Positions 7,906-15,345 of a stretch of 22,363 nt of DNA are shown here, in pieces. The stretch is from Chrysochromulina parva. Lineage: Eukaryota; Haptophyta; Prymnesiales; Chrysochromulinaceae. The stretch lies in assembly GCA_002887195.1 (NCBI GenBank), contig PJAB01000664.1, positions 1-22,363 of the forward strand, written 5' to 3'. The notes below the pieces were generated by a model that made no database searches, had not been told where the DNA came from, and saw only the letters and a program-made list of their open reading frames with translations. A program made the translations under genes and the position numbers. Position 1 is the stretch's first letter. Each line of letters starts with the position of its first letter.

Positions 7906-8532
7906 ATGCGCCGATTCGGGGTTGCTGTTCTCGTGATGCAGTTGCCGTCATCTGTCGCCAAGCGTGGCACTGTCATATCGTGCCCCGCCTGAAAGCTCAA
8001 TAGCTTGCCTCAGGTAAAGCGCTTTCTGAAGGAGCCGGGCGGTGTCGACCAGTACTCTATGGTCAAGATTGAGTGGATTCGTCATCACAATCCCGATCTA
8101 GTGGTGGAGGACGACGACGGCCGCAAAAGGACCCTCGACCTTTCCATGTACAGCTACAAGCAGCTTCACGCGCTCTTCCAGGCCGAGTTCAAGCCTCCCA
8201 CCTCCGTGGTCCCTGTGAACAATGCGACCAGATGGCATCGGGAATCGGCGATTGCTGCCACTCCGCTCCTGAAATATGATGCAGGCTTGCCGAATCCCCA
8301 TGCTGTGCATGGGGGGCAGCCTGCGGACAACGCTCAGGAACTGGACGCTGGTGACGTCTTGTTAGGCCAATGGATGTTGCCGATGGTGAAGGTCGTCATC
8401 ATCCTCGTGAGTCTGGTCATGCTCGTGCGCTGCGGGCTCGACGCGCTCGGCCAGCGAAAGCAACGCAACGCGCGACTCAAGGCGGCCGCAGCCGCCGATG
8501 GAAGCGGCACGCCCTTGAACCACGTGCTATGA
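7906..8532 (+). CDS. SelM/Sep15-family selenoprotein with C-terminal membrane anchor
   Basis: Reading the in-frame TGA at 7990-7992 as selenocysteine gives 208 residues from ATG 7906 to TGA 8530. A short signal peptide (MRRFGVAVLVMQLPSSVA) leads to C26-P-A-U29 followed by KLNSLPQVKRFLKE, which matches the CGGU-QLNRL-x-EVK arrangement of selenoprotein M and the CxU of Sep15. The thioredoxin-like core continues (YSMVKIEWIRHHNPDLVVED, then LDLSMYSYKQLHALFQ). These proteins are ER-lumen thiol-disulfide oxidoreductases. Unlike animal SelM/Sep15, residues about 156-181 form a transmembrane helix followed by a basic tail, so the domain is probably membrane-tethered facing the lumen. The segment around 8207-8317 could hide a short intron, since it stays open either way. 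I could not identify a SECIS element with certainty. The alternative is a broken gene. Confidence 0.8.
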
Positions 8533-8593
8533 CTTCTCTGTGTATATAATCCACACATGCCGGCCCCCGGGCGCTGCGCCTCGTGACGTCGTG

Positions 8594-8626
8594 TGAGGTC
8601 GTGTGCGGGCCGATCGCTGTGCGACC
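8594..8626 (+). other. hairpin in the selenoprotein 3' UTR, not a convincing SECIS
   Basis: AGGTCG pairs with CGACCT around a 20-nt loop, about 60 nt after the stop. It lacks a clear UGAN/NGAN quartet and apical AA/CC arrangement, so I do not call it a SECIS element. It is listed because a SECIS is expected in this region. Confidence 0.25.
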
Positions 8627-8712
8627 TGTGTTGCCCTGGGATGCAACGGTTCAGAGCGAGGCAAGGACCCGCGTATTTCTAGAGTATTCTCAAACACAGT
8701 CTCAGTCCACGA

Positions 8713-9498
8713 TCACGTGTGCCTTCTCACCACCTCCACCGACGGCGACGCAACAGTGCTCCGGCGCAACGCGCAATCTGTCTCGTGGCGACTCGGGGAG
8801 CGAGAAGGCGCGTCACGCCTGTTCCCTTGCGCCTTGCGCCGCGAACTCCCCGGCGGAGATGGCGGCTGCGTGCTCGCATCGGACTGGTCCTTGCTAGCGT
8901 CGCCCTTCGACAACCTTGCGGCAGCCCATTGGCCAAGGATGAGGACTTCACAAGCAGCGGCCAGCGTAAGAATAGCAACCTCAGTGCGCGCGGCAGACCA
9001 CCAGGTTGGCGGATCCCCGGCGTGAAACATATACAGGTCTGCGAGCTGTCCCCACACAATCAAGTACCCCGGCTGTGTTGAGAGCTGGAGCAATGGGTGG
9101 CCGGCGTAGAAGGCAAAGGGGTACACCATTCTCGAGACGAGATACGCATAGCACAGACGGCCGCTCGATGCAGCTGCGCCCGGCACTAGGAGCGCGCGGA
9201 GCCACGCTGACGCCAAGAACGGCACCAGCTGCTCGCTCAGATTGCCGGCCGTGCGATCAGCAGTCAGCGCGATAGGCGAGTCGTGCGGAACCCCGTACTT
9301 TAAACGCGCGACGGCCGGGTCCGTGTAAGAGCAGGTCCTGTAACTCAGCAGCCCGAACGAGGCTCGCCGCTGCCGCTGCACCAGCGCAATCTTGGCGTAG
9401 CTCTGCGTAAACAACGCCACATAGTACCACACCAGCAGCGCGACGGTCGCGGCGCCCAGGTCGCCCAGCGCACCTGGTTCAGCATACTGGAACGCCAT
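8713..9498 (-). CDS. MAPEG-family membrane protein with basic C-terminal tail
   Basis: ATG at 9498 gives 261 residues. A further in-frame ATG at 9567 is possible, but 9498 has the better context (AAC before ATGG). The first 165 or so residues hold four hydrophobic segments and the MAPEG pattern DRTAGNLSEQLVPFLASAWL (R82, N86, E89), then YLVSRMVYPFAFYAGHPLLQL and QPGYLIVWGQLADLY. MAPEG proteins are trimeric membrane enzymes or relatives of microsomal glutathione transferase and leukotriene C4 synthase; some lack known activity. The tail from about residue 185 is rich in Ser, Arg, Pro and Lys and looks disordered. The gene converges with the selenoprotein gene (180 bp between stops) and is divergent from the golgin gene. 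Confidence 0.8.
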   Translation of the reverse strand: MAFQYAEPGALGDLGAATVALLVWYYVALFTQSYAKIALVQRQRRASFGLLSYRTCSYTDPAVARLKYGVPHDSPIALTADRTAGNLSEQLVPFLASAWLRALLVPGAAASSGRLCYAYLVSRMVYPFAFYAGHPLLQLSTQPGYLIVWGQLADLYMFHAGDPPTWWSAARTEVAILTLAAACEVLILGQWAAARLSKGDASKDQSDASTQPPSPPGSSRRKAQGNRRDAPSRSPSRHETDCALRRSTVASPSVEVVRRHT

Positions 9499-9609
9499 GT
9501 TTTGTTTTTTCGCCCGCCACCGCGCGCAATCGGGTTGGCGGGAATAGAATATAGGCCTATAGGGCATCTAGGTCCCTTCTCTATTGGGATTCGTCGTCTC
9601 CTGTGGGAT

Positions 9610-9642
9610 TTGACTTGACTTGACTCGACTTGACTTGACTTG
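9610..9642. repeat. (TTGAC)n pentanucleotide run immediately before the golgin start
   Basis: TTGACTTGACTTGACTCGAC and further units end 7 bp before the ATG at 9650. This is the same pentamer as the cluster upstream of the antiporter (6076-6161). It lies in the 150-bp divergent interval shared with the MAPEG gene. Confidence 0.85.
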
Positions 9643-9649
9643 GGTCTTC

Positions 9650-11865
9650 ATGTTCGCAGCGCTCCGCGAGCAAGCGGCCGCCGCAGCGGAGCATGCGGCG
9701 GCAGCGGCAGCACAGGCGGCTGAGCAGGCTTCAAGCCTGTCCCTGTCCGAAGCCACGTCGCGGCTCTCGATCGCAACGTCGTCATTACAATTCTTCCCAG
9801 AGGATGGTGCTCCGCCCGAGGCAGCTCCCTCATCTGACGAGCCCTATGCTGGTACGATCAAGTTCGATCTTGACGAGCCGGCGCCGGCACCGAGCGCGGC
9901 AGCACCAGTCCCTGCCACTCCTGGCAAGCCAGCGCTCGACGTCTTGTGTGCGCAGCAGCGCCGGGCCCTTGAGGCGGGTGAGCAGCGCATCCGTGCGCTG
10001 GTGGAGGAGCTCAACAGCACGAAGCTCAAGGCGCTCAAGCGGATGCGTGAGAAGGACGAGCAGATCGCGAGCCTCGAAGCGGCGCTGAAGACGGCACACG
10101 CCAAGGAGTCGGCGATGCAGCTTGAGATCGCTCGTCTGCGCACGTCGGGAGATGCCAAGGCACAGGAGCCCGTGGCGGTCGCACCATTGGTTGAGGAGGG
10201 CGCGGCGGCGGCGGCGGCTGGCACCGTCGCCACCAACGGCGCTGGCGGCGCGGCGTCCGATGCCTCGGGCGCACGTGTGAAGATGCTGATGGTGAAAGTG
10301 ACGGAGCAAGCCGCCGAGTTGCATCGCGAGCGATCCTTGCGAACGGCGGCCGAGAAAGCGAGCGCCGCGGCCGAAGAGGTCGCCGCCGAGCTCCGCGAGG
10401 CGCTCGCGACGGCGCGTGCGGCGGCCGAGCGCGAGGCCGCGGAGGCTCGCTCGCTGCGTCGGGCGCCCCAGACGCCGGCTCACTCCCAGGTGCCCCAGGC
10501 GCCGTCCACAGGCTGATTGCCGCTGATTGCCGCTGATTGCATCCCTCATTGCATGCAGGTGCCCCAGACGCCTTCCACAGGCCATGGGGCTCGCGGACTC
10601 GAGGCGCGCGTCGAGGCGGCTGAGGCGGCGAGGGCTCAGCTGGCGGCGTCGTGGAAGGCGGCGGCGGCGGCGGCGGCGAAAGAATTGCGGCGTGCGGAGG
10701 AGGCGGAGGCCGCCTTGGTCGAGGCACGGCAGGCGCTCGCGACGGCGGAGGCCGCGCGCGAGGAGGCGGCCGCTGAGGCGCGAGAGGCCAAGGCGGAGGC
10801 GAAGCAGGTGAAGCAGAAAGCACACGCTCTCCTTGATTGATTGCTCTTGATTGCTCTTGATCGCTCTTGATCGCTTTTGATTGCTCCCTCCGATGACGAA
10901 GCAGGTGAAGCAGAAAGCACACGCTCTCCTTGATTGATTGCTCTTGATTGCTCTTGATCGCTCTTGATTGCTCTTGATTGCTCCCTCCGATGACGAAGCA
11001 GGTGAAGCAGAAAGCGCGCGCTCTCCTTGGGCAACAGGAGGAAGAGATGCGGCGGCGGACGCTACCCGCGGCCGCGTCCACCCCTGCCGCCGAGCCGCCC
11101 GCGCCCGACATGGCGCCCGACATGACGGGGCTGGAATGGACGATGAGAGCTGCTGCTGAGACGCCCGCCATGGCGCCCACCATGGCGCCCACCATGGCGC
11201 CCACCATGGCGCCCGCACAGACCGCGCTGGCCGCCGCACAGCATACTCGCCCACCCGAGGGGCAGGCTCGCGTCGTCCCGGGCGGCGTGCGGCGCGGCGC
11301 CGACGTGGGCAAGGACGAGCGCTGCCGTGGGCATGCCCACGACGGCGCCGGCGCTGCGACGAGCGCTGTCGCCGACGGGGCTGGCGTTGGCGGCGCGAGC
11401 AGCGCCATCGTGGGCAAGGACGGCGCCGTCGTGGGCAATGGCCGCGCCGTCATGGTCGAGGGCAGCGCCGTCCTGGGCGAGGGCAGCGACGGCGTGGGCG
11501 AGGGCAGCGACGAGGGCAGTGCTCTCCAGCGGCTCGCCTTGTCACAGGCACGCCTGCACGCGGAGCTTTCGGTTGAGCGCATACGGAGTCAGACCCTCGA
11601 GGGCGAGCTGAACGCGGCGCAAGCGGACCTGCAGCAGCTGCGGCATCAGGCGGTGCTCCAAGCCGACAGCCAAAACTTGGACTACCTGCGCCACGTCATC
11701 GTCAAGTTCATCGAGCTCGAGGGATCTGACGAAAGCGAGCAACTCTTCGAGGTCATCGCCACGGTCCTCCAATTCGACGAGAAGGACGTCTTGCGGCTGG
11801 TCAAGGCCCTGGCCGAGCGCAAGGCCGCAGCGCGTGGCCGATTGAGCCGATTGTTTGGGCTCTAA
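9650..11865 (+). CDS. GRIP-domain golgin (coiled-coil Golgi tether)
   Basis: Exons 9650-10489, 10559-10807 and 11002-11865 join at phase 0 to 650 residues. Most of the protein is Ala/Glu/Arg-rich heptad sequence typical of long coiled coils (LDVLCAQQRRALEAGEQRIR, ELHRERSLRTAAEKASAAAE, RARVEAAEAARAQLAAS-like stretches). The last 50 residues (NLDYLRHVIVKFIELEG, then LFEVIATVLQFDEKDVLRLV) match the GRIP domain, including the conserved Tyr. That domain binds Arl1-GTP and targets golgins to the trans-Golgi, where they capture vesicles. A middle region after residue 370 is non-helical, with MAPTMAPTMAPT repeats (11169-11216) and Gly/Val-rich sequence. Both introns carry family B insertions with duplicated exon ends. 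ATG 9650 follows a pentanucleotide run. Confidence 0.85.
10490..10558 (+). mobile_element. golgin intron 1 (69 nt): family B element with exon duplication
   Basis: GTGCCCCAGGCGCCGTCCAC at 10490 onward (24 nt) is repeated with two mismatches at the start of exon 2 (10559-10582). Between are three TGATTGCCGC-like units and CATCCCTCATTGCATGCAG. The intron contains in-frame TGA codons, so it must be removed; CAG|GTG boundaries lie at both ends. A third related block, GCGCCCCAGACGCC, lies just upstream in exon 1. Confidence 0.8.
10808..11001 (+). mobile_element. golgin intron 2 (194 nt): two tandem 97-bp family B units
   Basis: Each 97-bp unit begins GTGAAGCAGAAAGCACACGC, runs through a TTGATTGCTC/TTGATCGCTC array and ends GACGAAGCAG. 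Unit 1 is 10808-10904 and unit 2 is 10905-11001; exon 3 starts with a third copy of the 27-bp head. The unit is a complete GT-AG intron by itself, so the array is an intron duplicated head to tail. Confidence 0.85.
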
Positions 11866-12725
11866 CGACGACGTGTGGCGACGCAACCACACTCCCTAGT
11901 TCGTAGCTGGGCTGGTCGGTGGAAGCGCCCGCCGGGGGGCGTTGCCTATAATCACGGGGGGGAGCGCTTCGGGAATGTCGAGCGGTGCCGTACCAGTACC
12001 GCACTCAAGCTGATGAGTACCGCACTCAAGCTGTAGCTTATGAAGCGAAGAGAGAGAGCGCAACCAGAGAGGCAGACGACCCTGCGACGAAGAGTATCTC
12101 TCGCCGTCTCGCGAGGCAGTGCGCTGCGCGCGCGCGCGCGCCGCTTCGAGAGGCGCGACGGAGGTGACGCTGTGCGGAGAGCAAGACGCGCGAAGCGCCC
12201 GGACATGCCGTGCTTTGGAAGGCCGCGAAGCAACGGCCGGGCCGGATCTAATCGCCGACATCGCATCCGTTTTTTTCACGTTGCACGTTCTATAGGATGT
12301 ACGCGTCGGAGGGCCCAACCCTACACCTGTTCGGGAAATTTGAATGCAACCTACCATGGGTCTTCACCCCCCCTCAACACGCTGTGTGCTGTGACCTGTG
12401 TCATTCCCGGGCCCTCCGACGTCGCGTGCGATCTCGGACGCGCAACTGATCGGGCGGTGAGAGCCGCTCAACGCCTCAGACCGCAAAGACACCACCTGGA
12501 GGGCACGAAGCGCCCTCTGCCACACGCTCCTCCCCAGCCCTGAAATCCCGCTGGCCTCTATTCTCGGCTGGCCCACCTCCACAATTGCCACATGCAGCCG
12601 CCGCCCTCGGGCGCGTCCAGGCGCGTCTCTGTGCGTCTGCGCCGACGGACAGCGGCAAGCCTCCTGCGCACGCGACGCCTCGTCGCACACCGGCGACGGA
12701 GGCGAGGGAGGGCGCAGGGCAGCGC
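11866..12725. other. 860-bp convergent intergenic region, no gene recognised
   Basis: It lies between the 3' ends of the golgin and prolyl-tRNA synthetase genes. It contains an 18-bp direct repeat AGTACCGCACTCAAGCTG (11995-12012 and 12016-12033) and an alternating GC run near 12125-12141. Open frames here are arginine-rich and resemble no family. Confidence 0.55.
11995..12033. repeat. 21-bp-period direct repeat
   Basis: AGTACCGCACTCAAGCTG occurs twice with a 3-bp spacer, between two convergent genes. Confidence 0.8.
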
Positions 12726-15071
12726 TCAGTAGGAGCGTCCCCAAAGCACCCAGCAGGTGGCGAGCTTGCCCGAGATGAAGCACTTAGTGCCCTCGGGCAG
12801 TGGCGGCTGCTCGAAGGGAATGCAGAGAGTCTTGGCGGCGACCGATGTTGACGTCCTCGCGTCCTCCGCCTCTGCGCCCGACGCGGCGAGCGCCTCGGCC
12901 TTCGACTTCTCTTTGACGAGCTCCTCAAAGTGCGTCGCCTCCTCGTCGTTGCAGAAGGGCGTGAGCGCCATGTGCCCCAGCTGGAGCGTAGGCACGAAGT
13001 CCTTCCACTCGACCACCGTTTTGAGCGCCGCGTCGCGCAGCGCGGTCGCGCGCTCGAGCATCTCGTGCTGCATCTGCACGAGCAGCAGCGCAATCTGCTG
13101 TGGCAGCACGCTCCACGGCACGTCGAGCTTCGCATTCGTATCGCGGCGCACCACGCGCACCTGTGGGGAGAGGCGAGGGCGCCGTGATGAGCACTTGCAT
13201 GCCGAGGGCCCATGAGCACCTTGGACAGCACGCGCACCTGCCGCTTCTCGAGGTCATCGCGGAGCTGCAATCAATAGTAATCAAGGGCAATCCAGGGAGA
13301 GCGCACCTGCCGCTTCTCAAGGTCCTTGGGACCTAGCTCGAGGCGCAGCGGCACTCCCTTGAGCTCCCAATAATTGTACTTCCAGCCGGGGTTGTAGTTG
13401 TCGCGATCGTCAAGCTCGACGCGCACGCCGCTCGCGCGCAGCTGGGACGCGAGATCGCTCGCCGCGCCGCTCAGCGTGTCCAGGTTCATCCCGCTCATGA
13501 CGATCGGCACAATGACCACCTGGATGGGCGCGACACGCGGCGGCAGGACCAGACCGGTATCGTCCGAGTGGACCATGACCATCACGCCGATCGAGCGCGT
13601 GGTGAAGCCCCACGACGTCTGCCAGGGGATCTGCTTCTGTCCCTGCTTGTCCTCGTACTCGATCTTGAACATCTTGCCAAAGTTCTTGCCCAGGTTGTGC
13701 GAGGTGGCGCCCTGGATGGCGCGGCCCGTCGCTGGCACGTAGGCCTCCACCGTCGTCGTCCGAAATCCACCCGCAAACTTCTCCTTCTCGGTCTTGTAGC
13801 CCTTGATGACGGGCACGGCGAGGAGCTCTTCGTAGATGGCCTTGTAGTGCCCCAGGATGTCCATCACCATCTTGTCCGCCTCCTCGTACGAGCCGTGCGC
13901 GGTGTGGCCCTCCTGCCAGAGGAACTCGCGCGTGCGCAGGAAGGGCGTCGGGTGCTTAAACTCCCAGCGCACGACGCTACACCACTGGTTGAGGAGCAGG
14001 GGCAGGTCGCGATGCGAGCGGATCCAGCATGCGTACGCCGGGTACATGATCGTCTCCGACGTGGGCCGAATCGCAATCGGCTGCTCGAGCTCGCCGTCGC
14101 CCGACCGGGTCACCCACGCGACCTCGGGGGCGAAGCCCTCGACGTGATCCTTCTCGGCGTTCAGCTTCGCCTCGGAGACGAACATGGGGAAGTAACAGTT
14201 CTTGACGCCCATCTTCTTGATGCGCCCGTCGAAGAACTCGGTGATCGCCTCCCACAGGCTGAACGACCACGGGCGCAGGATGTAGCAGCCCGAGATGTCG
14301 TAAAACTCGATCATCTCACTCTTGTGGATCACCTGATGAGGGAGGCAATCATCTCACTCTTGCGGATCACCGGATGAGGGAGGCAATCATCTCACTCTTG
14401 CGGATCACCTGCTGGTACCAGTTGGGGAAGTTGCCCGCCTTGGTGTACTCGAGGCCCTTGGAATCGGCGCCCTCCTTCTTGCCCACCACCTTCGCCTCCT
14501 CCTCTATCTTCGCCGGCGCCTTCTTCGGCGGCGGCGCCGCGGCGCCGCCGGCCGGCGCCTCGCCAGGAGCCGCCGCCGCAAAGTTGACGAGCATCGGCTC
14601 GTGCGAGTACTTGGCGAGGAAGGCCTTGAGCTGATCGGGAGTGAGCGCGAGCGTGTGGTCGTTCTGGCACGGGTGGCACCCAATCTTGGCGGCGCCCATC
14701 AGCTCCTCGTCGAGCACCACGGTCACCTCGCCTGCGGCGTCGGTCATGACGCCCAGCGGCGAGGCGGCGCCCTTGCCGCAGCCGAGCTTTTCCTTCAGCG
14801 CTGCCTCGTCCGCGAAGCGGAACTCCTTCGTGCCCTTGCCGAGGAGGCCGGGCAGCTTCTTCATGTCGAGCTTGCGGTCCGCGGTCACCACGAGCAGGAA
14901 GAAGCCAGCCTTCTTGTCCTTGATGAACAAATTCTTGGCGAAGCTGCAGCCGAGCGACTTGATCGAGTCGAGCTCGAGGCCCTCCTCCACCTTTTCGATG
15001 GGGTTGTGCTCGACGCACTCCCACGGGATCGATAGGCCTTCGAAGGCCGCTTTGACGTCTTCAACACCCAT
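12726..15071 (-). CDS. prolyl-tRNA synthetase with N-terminal YbaK-type editing domain
   Basis: Exons 15071-14409, 14332-13307 and 13160-12726 join at phase 0 to 707 residues. Residues about 25-175 are a YbaK/ProX-like tRNA-editing domain ([54 protein letters not shown]), followed by an Ala/Pro linker. The catalytic part is the archaeal/eukaryotic class II type: [30 protein letters not shown] (310-319), [14 protein letters not shown] (about 354-367), and the C-terminal [18 protein letters not shown]. The enzyme charges tRNA-Pro; the editing domain is expected to clear mischarged tRNA. The same architecture is known in Plasmodium and kinetoplastids. No plastid leader is evident from ATG 15071 ([10 protein letters not shown]), so it is probably cytosolic. 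Both introns carry introner-like repeats. Confidence 0.93.
13161..13306 (-). mobile_element. prolyl-tRNA synthetase intron 2 (146 nt): composite of families B and A
   Basis: From the donor CGGCAG|GTGCGC, the intron first holds a family B piece ending TTGATTACTATTGATTGCAG (to 13265). A second copy of exon sequence follows (GACCTCGAGAAGCGGCAG, 13255-13238), then GTGCGCGTG, and finally a family A element (GCATGCAAGTGCTCATCACG) ending CTCTCCCCACAG at 13161. Either the whole is one intron, or 13264-13238 is a 27-nt in-frame mini-exon (LRDDLEKRQ) between introns of 42 and 77 nt. The family alignment favours one intron. Confidence 0.75.
14333..14408 (-). mobile_element. prolyl-tRNA synthetase intron 1 (76 nt): two 38-bp family B units
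   Basis: The intron is two near-identical 38-nt units. Each is about 22 nt of duplicated exon (GTGATCCGCAAGAGTGAGAT) plus a tail ending CCTCCCTCATC(C/A)G. A third copy of the exon part begins exon 2. Only the second unit ends in AG. Removal yields [19 protein letters not shown], the continuous family sequence. The last 19 nt equal the end of ferrochelatase intron 2. Confidence 0.85.
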
Positions 15072-15345
15072 CGCAGATCGCGGGCAAGTGCTCCGACGCG
15101 AACAAAGGTCGCCACGTGCCGCGATTAAAACTTGCAAGAATTCGTCGGTCGCCGTAACTCGCTCCCTTCGAAGGTGCGCCCAGCAACAGCCGAAATTTCA
15201 TAACAGTTCGAGGACCATGCCTCTGCGGAATTCTGAAACCGTCGCGAAGTTTTGACGTGATTTTGTAGCGGGTCGCGCGTGTTGGACGACTGCTCTGTGC
15301 CCTTTGCGCTATTACATGCTCGCTTGTAAAAAAAGCTAGATAGCC
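15072..15345. promoter_or_regulatory. divergent promoter region, prolyl-tRNA synthetase / proline-rich protein
   Basis: This 274-bp interval lies between the two start codons. It is less GC-rich than its neighbours and contains a poly-A tract (15328-15334) shortly before ATG 15346. No clear TATA box is visible. Confidence 0.4.

Noticed and set aside
7655..7951. N-terminal extension of the orphan minus-strand gene upstream of ATG 7654
   Set aside because: It starts at a non-ATG codon and merely overlaps the selenoprotein promoter and 5' end on the other strand.
8005..8532. Selenoprotein gene starting after the TGA as an ordinary ORF
   Set aside because: The first in-frame codon there is TTG, and the family active-site motif lies upstream across the TGA.
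8594..8626. SECIS element
   Set aside because: A stem is present, but the non-Watson-Crick quartet and apical motif could not be aligned.
12040..12543. Arginine-rich plus-strand open frame between golgin and ProRS
   Set aside because: Low-complexity, no homology recognised, and it lies in a convergent 3' region.
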